DNA of 57,363 nucleotides from CAVZGO01 sp963774935 (GCA_963774935.1 CAVZGO010000006.1:1-57363); one strand, 5' to 3'; positions 26,598 to 37,563 are shown, numbered from the stretch's first letter. The notes: generated by a model not told the origin, from the sequence alone. Numbers and translations are program-made.

Positions 26598-27471
26598 ATG
26601 GCCGATAAAGACGGAAACACCCTGGAAAAAGATTATCACCGCGAGACTCCTTTTGCGCAGAGCTCGTTCCCGGTGAAGGGGGCAAGCAACCTGGATTGGG
26701 GGATGAAAGACCGCCTGGCGCGGATTTTCAACCCCAAAGATGGCCGCACCGTGATGCTGGCGTTTGATCACGGCTACATTATGGGCCCGACATCTGGCCT
26801 GGAGCGCCTGGACCTGGTGATTCCGAGCCCTGGCTCCCAGCGTGGACTGCCTGATGGGCACGCGCGGCGCGATCCGCACCTGCGTGCCGCCCACCTTCAA
26901 CAAGGGCATCGCCCTGCGCTGCTCGGCGGGCAGCTCGGTGCTGGATGACGATATGAGCCACGAAGTGATCGGTGTGGACATCAAGGACGCCATCCGCATG
27001 AACGCTTCGTGCCTGGCGATCCAGACCTTCATCGGAACACCGGGGCAGAAGAGCTCGATCGAGAACCTGTGCCGGACTATCGATGCCGGGAACGAGTACG
27101 GCATTCCGACGCTGGGCGTGATTGCGGTGGGCAAGCAGATGGAGCGCACGACCAAGTTCTTCCTGCTGGCGACGCGCATGGTGGCGGAGTTTGGCGCTCA
27201 CTTTGTCAAAACCTACTACTGTGAGGATTTTGAGAAGGTGGCGCTGGCGTGCCCGGTGCCGCTGGTGATTGCCGGCGGCAAGAAGCTGCCCGAGGCCGAA
27301 GCGCTGGAGATGGCATACATGGCCATTTCGGATGGCGCGGTGGGCGTGGATATGGGACGCAACATCTTCCAGGCGGACAGCCCGCTGGCGATGGCGCAGG
27401 CGATTGCGAAGGTCGTGCACGAAGGCTTCAGCGGTGCGCAGGCGTACGAGTTTTATTGCGACAATAAATGA
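26598..27471 (+). CDS. LsrF-like class I aldolase/thiolase (one frameshift)
   Basis: ~290 residues after repairing a shift near 26825. It aligns by eye with LsrF through its whole length: LDWGMKDRLARIFNP, TVMLAFDHGYIMGPTSGLER, TRGAIRTCVPP, ATRMVAEFGAHFVKTYY (the Schiff-base Lys is in this region in LsrF), CPVPLVIAGGKKLPEAEALE and SDGAVGVDMGRNIFQ. LsrF cleaves or transfers acetyl from phospho-AI-2 breakdown product; relatives are aldolases for phosphorylated ketoses. In this operon it presumably acts on the product of the DhaKL-like kinase. The in-frame start MADKDGNTLEKDYHR follows dhaK by 13 nt. Confidence 0.8.
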
Positions 27472-27477
27472 GGTTAA

Positions 27478-27518
27478 TTTGTTTATCAATGGCAGCATAG
27501 CTGCCATTGATAAACAAA
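27478..27518. repeat. 19-bp hairpin with ATA loop, within the operon
   Basis: Perfect arms 27478-27496 and 27500-27518, 6 nt after the LsrF-like stop and 42 nt before the next start. It probably reduces transcription of, or protects the mRNA end before, the last gene. A smaller hairpin (AGGCAG/CTGCCT, 27531-27545) lies just before the ribosome site. Confidence 0.8.
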
Positions 27519-27560
27519 ATCAATATCAGAAGGCAGGTTCTGCCTTAAAGGAGCAATTCA

Positions 27561-27875
27561 ATGGAGTTCTTGCATATTGGTGTACCCACTAAAAAGGTCC
27601 AGCCGGATGAAACCTATGCGGAGGGGATGAAAGTCCACCTGACCAACCCGGACGTGCACGACATGAAATTCGAATACCTGCGCTTCGAGCCGGGCTCCTG
27701 GCTGCCGGCGATTATGCAGGTGACCCCGCACATCGCGGTGAAGGTCGACTCGATCCAGGAGGCGCTGGGCAAGTGCGACGAGGTGCTGGTGGAGCCGCTG
27801 GCGGTGAGCGAGACGACGACGATTGCGTTTGCGATCCGGGATAACGTGATTTTTGAATTCACGGAAATGAAGTAG
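27561..27875 (+). CDS. small VOC-like (glyoxalase-fold) protein
   Basis: 104 residues: MEFLHIGVPTKKVQPDETYA..., then MKFEYLRFEPGSWLPAIMQV, PHIAVKVDSIQEAL and VIFEFTEMK. The beta-alpha-beta-beta-beta order and the HIGV, HIAVKVDS and FEF strands fit the vicinal-oxygen-chelate half fold; His 5, His ~62 and Glu ~101 could hold a metal. RBS AAGGAG 8 nt before the ATG. As the last gene of the SorC-controlled operon it may be an isomerase or lyase acting on the same phosphoketose, in a position comparable with LsrG but not homologous to it. Confidence 0.65.
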   Translation: MEFLHIGVPTKKVQPDETYAEGMKVHLTNPDVHDMKFEYLRFEPGSWLPAIMQVTPHIAVKVDSIQEALGKCDEVLVEPLAVSETTTIAFAIRDNVIFEFTEMK

Positions 27876-27880
27876 AGTTC

Positions 27881-27917
27881 ATTATAAAAAAACAGGCTTC
27901 ACCTGTTATTTTATAAT
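27881..27917 (+). terminator. terminator of the dha operon
   Basis: 16-bp arms with one mismatch (27881-27896 / 27902-27917), loop CTTCA, with an AT-rich lower stem that supplies A- and T-tracts on either side. It starts 6 nt after the VOC gene stop. Confidence 0.75.
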
Positions 27918-27929
27918 TCTCCGAAATGA

Positions 27930-27975
27930 TTAAATGTAGAAGTGGTGGACTACAGTCCACCACTTCTATATTTAA
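27930..27975 (-). terminator. terminator of the pgi end
   Basis: 22-bp arms with one mismatch and a 2-nt loop (27930-27951 / 27954-27975), about 25 nt beyond the probable pgi stop on the minus strand. Together with 27881-27917 it forms a back-to-back pair between converging operons. Confidence 0.75.
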
Positions 27976-27998
27976 TAAGGGGATTATTGGTAGGGACT

Positions 27999-29630
27999 TT
28001 ATGGCGTTGATCAAGCCATTGGTGGAGCTGTCGTGGCTGGAGACCGGGCCGGGGCTGGTGAGCTCGGGGAGGATCTGCTTGGCGAGCTGCTTGCCCAGCT
28101 CGACGCCCCACTGGTCGTAGGAGTTGATGTTCCAGATGACGCCCTGGGTGAAGATCTTGTGCTCGTAGCAGGCGACCAGGGCGCCGAGCACGCTGGGGGT
28201 CAGGCGTCGGGTAGAGGAAGGAGTTGGTGGGGCGGTTGCCGGGGAAGGTCTTGGCGGGCACCAGCTCTTCGAGCCGCTGACCGCTGAAGCCCTGGGCGAC
28301 TCAGCTCGGCGCGCGCTTCGGCGGGGGTCTTGCCCTTCATCAGCGCTTCGGTCTGGGCCAGGTAGTTGGAGAGCAGGATGGGGTGATGGTCGCCGAGCGG
28401 GTTCTGGCTGTGGGCGGCGGCGAGGAAGTCGCAGGGGATGAGCTGGGTGCCCTGGTGGATGAGCTGGTAGAAGGCGTGCTGACCGTTGGTGCCGGGCTGT
28501 CCCCAGATGACCGGACCGGTGCTGTAGTTCAGCCACTCGCCGTGGCGGGTGACGCCCTTGCCGTTGCTTTCCATGTCGCCCTGCTGGAAATAGGACGAGA
28601 AGTGCAGCAGGTACTGGTCGTAGGGCAGGATGGCGTGGGAGGCGGCGCCGAAGAAGTTGTCGTACCAGATGCCGAGCAAGCCCATCAGCACGGGGATGTT
28701 GCTGCTCAAAGGGGGCGGTGCGGAAGTGCTGGTCGACCTGGTGGGCGCCGGCCAGCAGCTCTTCGAAGCGGTCCATGCCCAGGTACAGGGCGATGGAGAG
28801 ACCGATGGCTGACCAGAGCGAGTAGCGCCCGCCGACCCAGTCCCAGAACTCGAACATGTTGCGCGTGTCGATGCCGAACTTGCTGACCTCGGCGCTGTTG
28901 GTGGACATGGCAGCGAAGTGCTTCGCCACGGCGCTCTCATCTCTGGCAGCTTCCAGGAACCAGCGCCGGGCGGAATGGGCGTTGGTCATGGTTTCCTGGG
29001 TGGTGAAGGTCTTCGATGCCACCAGGAACAGGACGGTTTCGGGGTCGAGGGCTTTCAGGGTCTCCACCAGGTCGGTGCTGTCCACGTTGGAGACGAAGTG
29101 GGCGCGCAGGCCGGGGCGGGCGTAGGGCTTGAGCGCTTCGCAGACCATCTTGGGACCGAGGTCGGAGCCGCCGATGCCGATGTTGACGATATCGGTGATG
29201 GGTTTGCCGGTGTAGCCTTTCCATTCGCCGGAGCGCACGGCTTCGCTGAAGCTGCGCATCTTGGCCAGGACGCGGTTGACCTCGGGCATCACATCCTGGT
29301 CGTCCACGTAGATGGGGGTGTTCGAGCGGTTGCGCAGCGCCACGTGCAGCACTGCCCGACCTTCGGTGTTGTTGATCTTCTGACCGGTGAACATGGCTTC
29401 GATCCACTTGCGCCAGGTTCGCCTGGCGGGCGAGATGCACGAGCAGGGGCAGGGTTTCGGCGGTGATGCGGTTCTTGGAGAAATCGAACAGGATATCGCC
29501 CAGGCGCAGGGAGAAGCGCTCGAAGCGCTGCGGGGTCGGCGGCGAACAGGTCGCGCATGTGCAGCGGGGCGACTTCGCGCTGGTGGGCGAGCAGGGCCTG
29601 CCAGGCAGGGGTTTCTTCGAGTTGGGTCAT
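27999..29630 (-). CDS. pgi: glucose-6-phosphate isomerase (several frameshifts)
   Basis: About 540 residues restored, starting MTQLEETPAWQALLAHQREV at 29630. Landmarks, scattered over frames: FDFSKNRIT, GQKINNTEGRAVLHVALR, IGIGGSDLGPKMVCEAL (phosphate loop), VASKTFTTQETMTN, WVGGRYSLWSAIG (catalytic Glu/Gly loop region), QGDMESNGKGVTRHG (catalytic Glu), and the C-terminal SSHDSSTNGLIN with the conserved His and Lys nearby. Frame breaks lie near 29540, 29410, 28710, 28300 and 28210, and the exact stop is uncertain (likely near 27999). It interconverts glucose-6-P and fructose-6-P in the cytosol. It lies directly after glgC on the same strand. Confidence 0.85.
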
Positions 29631-29639
29631 AAAAAGCTC

Positions 29640-30904
29640 CTAGCTTCTTAACGATCGAGCCGCCGCTGGGCACTTCGAGGGCGGGGTAATCCGCCTCGGT
29701 GGTGCCGGGGTCGATGCGGCAGTTGCGCCCGATCACGGCGCCGGCGGGGATGCTGGCGCGCTTGCCGACGATGGTGATGCCGGTGTTGATGTTGTTGGGC
29801 TCGAGCTGGTTGGGGGTGTCATCCTTGCCCGCCCCAAGCTGGGCATTGGCACCGACTTCGATGCTTTTATCGAGAATGCAGGAGTCGATCGTAGCGCCTG
29901 CGCGCACAACGGTATCGTTCATGATGACCGAGTTGCGCACCGTGGCACCTTTTTCTACCCGCACGCCGGGGGAGAGCACGCTGTTAATCACCGTGCCGGA
30001 GATGACACAGCCGTTGGAGGCCATGCTCTTGATCAACTCACCAGGGGGCAGGCATTTGACCGGCGGGCGCTCTTCGGAGCGGGTGTGGATGATCCAGTTG
30101 GAGTCGTAGAGGTCCAGGCCGGGGTTTTCATCCAGCAGGGCCATGCTGGTCTCCCAGTAGGCCTGGATGGTGCCGACGTCGACCCAGTAGCCTAGAAAAG
30201 GGTAGGCATAGGCGCCACTGCCCTCGACGATGTGCGGGATGATGTTCTTGCCAAAATCGTGGGCTGAATTTCGAGTCCTGGGCGTCTTCTTCGAGGAGCT
30301 AGAGCAAGAATTTGGTGTTGAAGACGTAGATGCCCATCGAAGCCAGGGTGCTGTCGGACTGCCTGGGTTTTTCCGCAAAGCGGGTGATCTTCTGGCTGGA
30401 ATCGACGGTCATGATGCCAAAGCGGTTCACTTCTTCCTTGGCGACGTTCATCACCGCCACGGTGAGATCGGCGCCCTTATCCTGGTGGAAGCGGAGCAGG
30501 TCGCGGTAGTCTTGCTTGTAGATGTGATCGCCGGACAGGATCAGCAGGGTGTCGGAGCCATCTTCGCGAATAAAGCCGCGATTCTGGTAGAGGGCATCGG
30601 CGGTGCCGCGGTACCAGTCCTGGTCCGAGCGACCGCGGAAAGGCTGCCAGATCTGCAGGCCGTTGGGCGGGCGGCGGTTGAGGTCCCACGGGTCACCGAT
30701 GGCGATGTGCTGCATCAGCGAGTGCGGGCGGAACTGGGTGAGCACCGCCACGCGGTAGAGGTCCGAGTTGACGGCGTTGGAGAGCGGAAAATCGATGATG
30801 CGATATTTACCGCCGAAGGGGACGGCAGGCTTAGCGCGCTTCTCGCCGAGGATGCTCAGGCGGCTGCCGGCTCCGCCGGCAAGGATAAGCGTGAGAACGC
30901 TCAT
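29640..30904 (-). CDS. glgC: glucose-1-phosphate adenylyltransferase (one or two frameshifts)
   Basis: About 420 residues from MSVLTLILAGGAGSRLSILG. N-terminal nucleotidyltransferase: LAGGAGSRL (nucleotide loop, more often RL-x-PLT), RAKPAVPFGGKYRIIDFPLSN, WYRGTADAL, LILSGDHIYKQDY. The C-terminal part is a left-handed beta-helix of hexapeptide repeats (VISGTVINSVLSPGVRV, VRNSVIMNDTVV). The frame shifts near 30290. The stop is uncertain: after SGGSIVKK a TAG is found one frame off, at about 29640. It makes ADP-glucose from glucose-1-P and ATP, the committed step of glycogen synthesis. RBS AAAGGAG at 8 nt. Pgm lies upstream and pgi downstream. Confidence 0.9.
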
Positions 30905-30926
30905 GGGATCACTCCTTTGATCGGGT

Positions 30927-30963
30927 GATTGTGTGCGCGATACCCGAGATCGCACACACAATC
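30927..30963. repeat. 15-bp hairpin between pgm and glgC
   Basis: GATTGTGTGCG.. pairs with ..CGCACACACAATC (one mismatch), loop of 7 nt. In the direction of transcription it follows the pgm stop by ~63 nt and precedes glgC by ~23 nt, so it can act as partial terminator or as a leader structure for glgC. Confidence 0.65.
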
Positions 30964-31025
30964 GGGGCTAAAATCATTGGTAGGGTACGAAAAATAAGGC
31001 ATCGACATACTAAAGGGATACAGAT

Positions 31026-32666
<1,641 letters not shown>

Positions 32667-32843
32667 GCTGCCTCCTGAGAATGTTGGGTGACAAAAAATC
32701 ATGTAACTTACTAGATATTTTACTTCTTACTTATCGGAGTATCAGGAATAAATTACTCAATCTCCTCAAACTGGGAACCCTTGTAAGCGTAGATGAAGGT
32801 ACAGTCCAGGAAGGTGAAATCTAGAAGATATCAATTTTTTAAC

Positions 32844-32872
32844 TTGTGTTATTCTGATTTTCAAACTAAGAT
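32844..32872 (+). promoter_or_regulatory. weak promoter candidate of the sugar-acid operon
   Basis: TTGTGT (32844-32849), 17 nt, TAAGAT (32867-32872), 27 nt before the ATG at 32900. Both boxes are poor matches; the spacing is right and the position fits the divergent gap between pgm and the SDR gene. The rest of this 230-bp gap holds nothing else I recognise. Confidence 0.35.
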
Positions 32873-32899
32873 ACGAGCAGTGAAAAGGAGTTGCACCTG

Positions 32900-33736
32900 A
32901 TGGATGCCAAGGAGTTTTCGAGGTTATACGATTTTAGCGACCAAACATTTCTGGTGACCGGCGGAGCTGGTGTGCTTTGTTCTGAGATGGCGAGCGCCCT
33001 GTTTGCCCTAGGAGCAAATGTTGCCATATTAGATCGCAACCTGGAGATGGCAACTGCTGCAATCGAGCGTTTTCCCAAGGGCGGCGCAGGACGGGCGATC
33101 GCAATTGAGACGGACGTTCTTCAAGCAGAGTCTATACAGCAGGCTGTTGACCAATCCCTGGCTGAATTCGGTAAGGTGGATGGGTTGATCAATGGCGCTG
33201 GCGGAAATAATCCTGCTGCGACGACCAATCCTCAGATGTCATTCTTTGACCTGGACCCTGCTGCGCTGCGCTGGGTATTTGAGCTGAACCTGATGGGGAC
33301 AATCCTGCCATCGCAAATCGTGGGTCGCCATATGGCGGCACGCAAGCAGGGAGTGATCTTGAATGTCTCGTCGATGAATTCCTTCCGCCCGCTGACCCGA
33401 ATTGCTGCCTATTCGGCTGCCAAAGCAGGAGTGAGCAATTTCACCCAGTGGCTGGCGGTGCACATGGCGCAGGAATATTCACCGAACATTCGCGTTAATG
33501 CGATAGCGCCTGGTTTTTTCATCACCGAGCAGAACCGCTTCTTGATCGTTGATAAGGAGACCGGCAAGTGGACTGAGCGCGGCCAGAAAATATATGATCA
33601 TACTCCCCTGAAACGGTTTGGCTTCCCACAGGACCTGTTGGGGACCATGCTCTGGTTGTGCTCCCCGGCATCAGCCTTTGTCACTGGCATTGTTGTGCCG
33701 GTCGATGGTGGGTTCTCGGCATACAGCGGTGTATAA
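32900..33736 (+). CDS. SDR oxidoreductase, D-mannonate oxidoreductase type
   Basis: 278 residues from the ATG at 32900 (AAGGAG at 9 nt). Classical SDR: cofactor loop VTGGAGVLCSEMA (a Cys replaces the usual third Gly), DVLQAESI for the adenine pocket, INGAGGNNP (NAG-like motif), catalytic Ser in VSSMNSF and Tyr-x-x-x-Lys in AAYSAAKAG, then NAIAPGFF. The GGNNP insertion and the FTQWLAVH helix recall the SDR-type fructuronate reductases/D-mannonate oxidoreductases. It is followed by LarA-like, kinase and Gnd genes, consistent with oxidation or reduction of a hexonate. Confidence 0.75.
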   Translation: MDAKEFSRLYDFSDQTFLVTGGAGVLCSEMASALFALGANVAILDRNLEMATAAIERFPKGGAGRAIAIETDVLQAESIQQAVDQSLAEFGKVDGLINGAGGNNPAATTNPQMSFFDLDPAALRWVFELNLMGTILPSQIVGRHMAARKQGVILNVSSMNSFRPLTRIAAYSAAKAGVSNFTQWLAVHMAQEYSPNIRVNAIAPGFFITEQNRFLIVDKETGKWTERGQKIYDHTPLKRFGFPQDLLGTMLWLCSPASAFVTGIVVPVDGGFSAYSGV

Positions 33737-33787
33737 ACTGGCTTGAAAACGCACAAAAGAGGAATTTTAAGTCACCGGTAAACAGAT

Positions 33788-35044
33788 ATGATCTATGCCC
33801 AAGCTGTTTCAGAATCTGGCTCGATAAGTGTTTCGGAGGTTAAGGAGACACTCTCCAAAGGGTTAAGTGGGAAATTGGTTGGACAAAAGGTGCTGGTACT
33901 GGTGCCTGACCATACGCGTTCGCTGCCATTACCGATGTTGTTTCGGATGTTGGTGGAGATCCTGCACAATACGCGACAGCTCGATTTTATGATTGCGCTC
34001 GGGACGCACCCTCCGATGTCAGAAGAGGCTATTAATCACCTGTTTGGAGTAACCGCTTCTGAGCGTGGTACGAGTTTCCGCCATGTCCGGCTGCTCAACC
34101 ATATGTGGGATGCCGATTCTGAGCTAACATCGCTGGGGGTCATGGGAGCCGATGAGATCAAGCGCCTGGCGGGGGCGAGCTGGCATTCTTCGTTGCCAGA
34201 AGTGGTAGATATCCGCATCAACAAAGCCGTATTAGAATACGACCATATCCTCATCGTGGGTCCGACTTTTCCACACGAGGTGGCGGGAATGTCGGGCGGA
34301 GCCAAGTACTTTTTTCCGGGAATTTCAGGACCTGATGTGATTAATGCCACACACTGGCTCGGTGCCCTGGCTGGGGTGGTTGGTACAATCGGAATTAAGG
34401 ATACTCCAGTGCGAGCGGTGATCCATGCCGCGGTCAGCCGTTTGAAGGTCCCGGTGATATTAGCGGCATTCGTTATGCAAGGGCATGATCTGACGGGCGC
34501 TTTCATCGGGGATCTATTCGAAGCGTGGAGCGCGGCTGCGGACTTATCGGCGCTGCGAAACATCCAATGGTGTGATCAACCCTTCAAACGTGTGCTATCC
34601 TGCGCCCCGCCGATGTATGATGAGTTATGGACAGCCGGAAAGGCGATGTACAAGCTGGAGCCGGCAGTTGCTATTGGCGGCGAGGTGATTATCTATGCCC
34701 CACACCTGGATGTAGTCAGCCATGTGCATGGCAAATATATCTATGAGATCGGCTACCATACACTGCCGTACTTCTTGAACGATTGGGAGCGCTTCAAGCA
34801 CTTTCCCCTGGGTGTCCTGGCGCACAGCACGCACGTGCGTGGGTCAGGAGTACTGGAAAATGGCGTAGAGAAGCCTAACGTAAAAGTAACTCTGTCCAGT
34901 AAGATATCGGCTGAGGACTGCGCTCGGTTAAATCTGGGCTATCTGGACCCTGCAAAGGTAAATATCAAGGATTTCGAGAACCGCGAGGATGAAGGAATAT
35001 TGTATGTGCCGCGTGCGGGCGAAATCCTCTATCGGGTTGGATGA
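33788..35044 (+). CDS. LarA-like nickel-pincer racemase/epimerase
   Basis: 418 residues with the LarA (DUF2088) layout. Visible key positions: D and R in VPDHTRSLP, His in ALGTHPPMSEE, His in GPTFPHEVAGMSGG, and the Lys that holds the nickel-pincer nucleotide in SGGAKYFFPG. LarA from lactobacilli racemises lactate; homologues act on malate and on sugar acids (a gluconate 2-epimerase is known). Beside an SDR, a sugar kinase and a phosphogluconate dehydrogenase, a 2-epimerase for an aldonic acid is the best guess. The cofactor makers larB, larC and larE are not in the window. No clear ribosome site before the start. Confidence 0.8.
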   Translation: MIYAQAVSESGSISVSEVKETLSKGLSGKLVGQKVLVLVPDHTRSLPLPMLFRMLVEILHNTRQLDFMIALGTHPPMSEEAINHLFGVTASERGTSFRHVRLLNHMWDADSELTSLGVMGADEIKRLAGASWHSSLPEVVDIRINKAVLEYDHILIVGPTFPHEVAGMSGGAKYFFPGISGPDVINATHWLGALAGVVGTIGIKDTPVRAVIHAAVSRLKVPVILAAFVMQGHDLTGAFIGDLFEAWSAAADLSALRNIQWCDQPFKRVLSCAPPMYDELWTAGKAMYKLEPAVAIGGEVIIYAPHLDVVSHVHGKYIYEIGYHTLPYFLNDWERFKHFPLGVLAHSTHVRGSGVLENGVEKPNVKVTLSSKISAEDCARLNLGYLDPAKVNIKDFENREDEGILYVPRAGEILYRVG

Positions 35045-35065
35045 GAAAGATTCAGGAGGCTGTTG

Positions 35066-36148
35066 ATGAGTGATGAGCTACAGATCAAAAAAGACGGGGA
35101 ACTTGACCTGCTTTCGCTCGGCGCGCTGGTGCATCGCCTGGACACCGGCGTGGTACCCTTTCGCAAGGCAACTGAATGCCTGATCCATGTCAGCGGTGGC
35201 GAGTTTAATGTCGCTGCCAACCTGGCGGATTGCTTCCGCCTGCGAACGGGGATCGCGACTGCCATGGTGGAATATCCCATTGGTGACATGATTGCAGAGC
35301 GTGTGCGCGCCATGGGCGTGAAGCCTTTCTACAAGCAATTTAAGCACAATGGGGTCACCGGTCCGAACATGGCGACTGTTTATAGTGACCGAGGTCAGGG
35401 AGTGCGGGCGCCGGTGGTCTTTTACAATCGATCCAATGAAGCAGGAGCCCAATTAAAGCCTGGTGATTTTGATTGGGATGCCATTTACACACCGGGTGTG
35501 CGCTGGTTTCACAGCGGTGGAATTTTTGCTGCATTGTCAGAAACCACCGGTGAGCTGATCATCGAGGGCATGAAAGCTGCCAAGGCTCACGGAGCAATCA
35601 CCTCATTTGATCTCAATTACCGTGCCAAGCTGTGGAATCTGTGGGGTGGACATGAGCGCTCACTTTCGGTTCTCCGACGGATTGTTGAACACGTGGATGT
35701 CCTGGTTGGGAACGAAGAGGACCTACAGCTAGGTCTTGGTCTTGAGGGACCGAAGGTGGCGGCGAAATCAAAGCTTGACCCAAGCACATTCTTCGGCATG
35801 ATGGACCAGGTTGTCAAAGAATACCCTCAGGTCAAGGTGGTTGCCACTACCTTGCGCGAAGTGCACTCGACCAACCGGCACTCGTGGAGCGCAGTAGCGT
35901 GGGTGAACGGCAAGACCTACACTGCACCAGTTTGCGAGCTGGATGTCTATGACCGCGTGGGCGGTGGGGATGGGTTCGCTGCTGGATTCTTCTATGGGCT
36001 GCTCTCTGGCCAAGGACCTGAACAAGCAGTCAGTCTGGGGTGGGCGCATGGCGCCTTATTGACCACCTTCCCCGGCGATACCACTATGGCGACGCTGGAA
36101 CAGGTACAGGCATTCGCCAAAGGTGGTTCAGCCCGTATTCAACGATAG
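35066..36148 (+). CDS. PfkB-family sugar (acid) kinase, KDG kinase-like
   Basis: 360 residues from the ATG at 35066 (GGAGG at 7 nt). Ribokinase fold: N-terminal LLSLGALVHRLD, substrate glycine pair VSGGEFNVAANLADCF, ITSFDLNYRAKLW (central D-x-N-x-R as in 2-keto-3-deoxygluconate kinases), VLVGNEEDLQLGLG, and the anion hole/catalytic base motif GGGDGFAAGFFYGL. It phosphorylates a sugar or sugar acid with ATP; the D-x-N-x-R motif favours 2-keto-3-deoxygluconate or a related ketoacid. It follows the LarA-like gene by 22 nt and precedes gnd by 26 nt. Confidence 0.8.
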   Translation: MSDELQIKKDGELDLLSLGALVHRLDTGVVPFRKATECLIHVSGGEFNVAANLADCFRLRTGIATAMVEYPIGDMIAERVRAMGVKPFYKQFKHNGVTGPNMATVYSDRGQGVRAPVVFYNRSNEAGAQLKPGDFDWDAIYTPGVRWFHSGGIFAALSETTGELIIEGMKAAKAHGAITSFDLNYRAKLWNLWGGHERSLSVLRRIVEHVDVLVGNEEDLQLGLGLEGPKVAAKSKLDPSTFFGMMDQVVKEYPQVKVVATTLREVHSTNRHSWSAVAWVNGKTYTAPVCELDVYDRVGGGDGFAAGFFYGLLSGQGPEQAVSLGWAHGALLTTFPGDTTMATLEQVQAFAKGGSARIQR

Positions 36149-36174
36149 CTTTTTACATAATCAAGAAGCAAATT

Positions 36175-37563
36175 ATGGAATCAAAATATTCTCTTGCAAT
36201 TCTAGGTTTGGGAGTTATGGGTCGCAGCCTGGCGACGAACTTTGAGCGCAACGGCTTCCCTGTGATTGGTTATGATGTTGCACCGCGGCTTCCGGATGAT
36301 TTTAAGGTGAAGGTTACCAATTCACTGGAAGAGCTGGCAGGGGCGCTATCAACCCCGCGGGTCTTCTTTCTGATGGTGCCAGCCGGTGGACCGGTGGATA
36401 ACGCGATTGCTTCCTTGAAACCTTTCCTTCAAAGGGGAGATCTTATTATCGATGGTGGCAACTCGTTTTTTATGGACAGCGAACGGCGCGTCAAAGCCCT
36501 GGAGGCGGAAGGTATCCTGTACATCGGCATGGGGGTCTCGGGTGGCGAGACCGGTGCGCTGTGGGGTCCCAGCCTGATGCCGGGCGGCTCTACTATCGCC
36601 TGGGAGAAGGTTGCACCGATGTTCCAGGCGATCTCAGCTAAGGCTGAAGATGGCGAGGCTTGCGTAGCCTGGATGGGCAGCGGTGGCGCGGGACACTATG
36701 TAAAGATGGTGCACAACGGCATCGAATATGGTGATATGCAGCTAATTGCCGAGATTTATGATTTACTGCATCGCGGGGCGGGCATTTCGAATCAAGAGCT
36801 GGCTGAAATCTTTGCCGCCTGGAACCAACGGGAGCTGCGTTCCTATTTGATCGAGATCACTGCCAAGATTCTGAGCCGCAAGGACGAAGATACCGGCAAG
36901 GATTTAGTCGATTTGATCCTGGACGAAGCCGCTCAAAAAGGCACCGGCAAATGGACCAGCCAGACAGCTCTCGACACCGGAGCAGCCATTCCCACTATCA
37001 ATGCCGCAGTTGAAAGCCGCTTGATTTCCGCCCTTAAGGCTGAGCGGGTCGTCGCAGCGAGAGTCCTGGGGAGCGCCGGGGTGTTCAACGGTGATCAAGC
37101 TGCCCTGGTTGCCGCTGCCGAAAAGGCGTTATATGCCAGCAAGATTACCTCCTACGCCCAGGGGCTGAGCTTGTTGAAGATGGCATCTAAGGAATATAAC
37201 TGGAACATTGACCTTGCACAGATCGTTCCTGTCTGGCGGGCGGGCTGTATCATTCGCGCATCCTTGCTGAGTGATATCACCAATGCCTACCGCAGAAATC
37301 CCGACCTGCCCAACCTGCTGTTGGATCATGTTTTCAAAGAGGCTGTGCTCAGCCGCCAGGATGCCTGGCGCCTGGTCGTGCAGACAGCAGTTGGATTAGG
37401 TATTCCGATGTTGGCTACCTGTGCCTCCTTAGCTTATTTTGATGCTTATCGCTCGGCTGTTCTGCCTGCCAACCTGACCCAGGCGCAGCGCGATTTCTTT
37501 GGCGCACACACATACCGCCGGGTGGATCAGGAAGGCGTTTTCCACACGCAATGGGAAGGCTGA
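36175..37563 (+). CDS. gnd: 6-phosphogluconate dehydrogenase, NADP-type
   Basis: 462 residues from MESKYSLAILGLGVMGRSLA. NADP loop GLGVMGRSLATNF; substrate region VSGGETGALWGPSLMPGG; catalytic Lys/Asn in HYVKMVHNGIEYGDMQLIAE; C-terminal helical domain with GTGKWTSQTALDTG and the substrate tail FFGAHTYRR near the end. Oxidative decarboxylation of 6-phosphogluconate to ribulose-5-P. The length (~460-470) is that of the dimeric long-form enzyme. In this operon it would draw in gluconate made or epimerised upstream; transketolase two genes later uses its product. Confidence 0.92.
   Translation: MESKYSLAILGLGVMGRSLATNFERNGFPVIGYDVAPRLPDDFKVKVTNSLEELAGALSTPRVFFLMVPAGGPVDNAIASLKPFLQRGDLIIDGGNSFFMDSERRVKALEAEGILYIGMGVSGGETGALWGPSLMPGGSTIAWEKVAPMFQAISAKAEDGEACVAWMGSGGAGHYVKMVHNGIEYGDMQLIAEIYDLLHRGAGISNQELAEIFAAWNQRELRSYLIEITAKILSRKDEDTGKDLVDLILDEAAQKGTGKWTSQTALDTGAAIPTINAAVESRLISALKAERVVAARVLGSAGVFNGDQAALVAAAEKALYASKITSYAQGLSLLKMASKEYNWNIDLAQIVPVWRAGCIIRASLLSDITNAYRRNPDLPNLLLDHVFKEAVLSRQDAWRLVVQTAVGLGIPMLATCASLAYFDAYRSAVLPANLTQAQRDFFGAHTYRRVDQEGVFHTQWEG

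Noticed and set aside
25634..26620. 328-residue minus-strand open frame opposite dhaK
   Set aside because: Leu/His/Arg-rich antisense shadow; the plus strand carries all DhaK motifs.
27561..27875. Calling the last gene of the dha operon LsrG
   Set aside because: The sequence fits a VOC-like fold and not the antibiotic-monooxygenase fold of LsrG; only its position is comparable.
27859..30378. One 839-residue minus-strand frame joining GlgC and Pgi sequence
   Set aside because: It is an artefact of frameshifts: its first part is the GlgC C-terminus, the middle alternates between nonsense and Pgi, and the end runs through terminator hairpins. Two normal genes explain it better.
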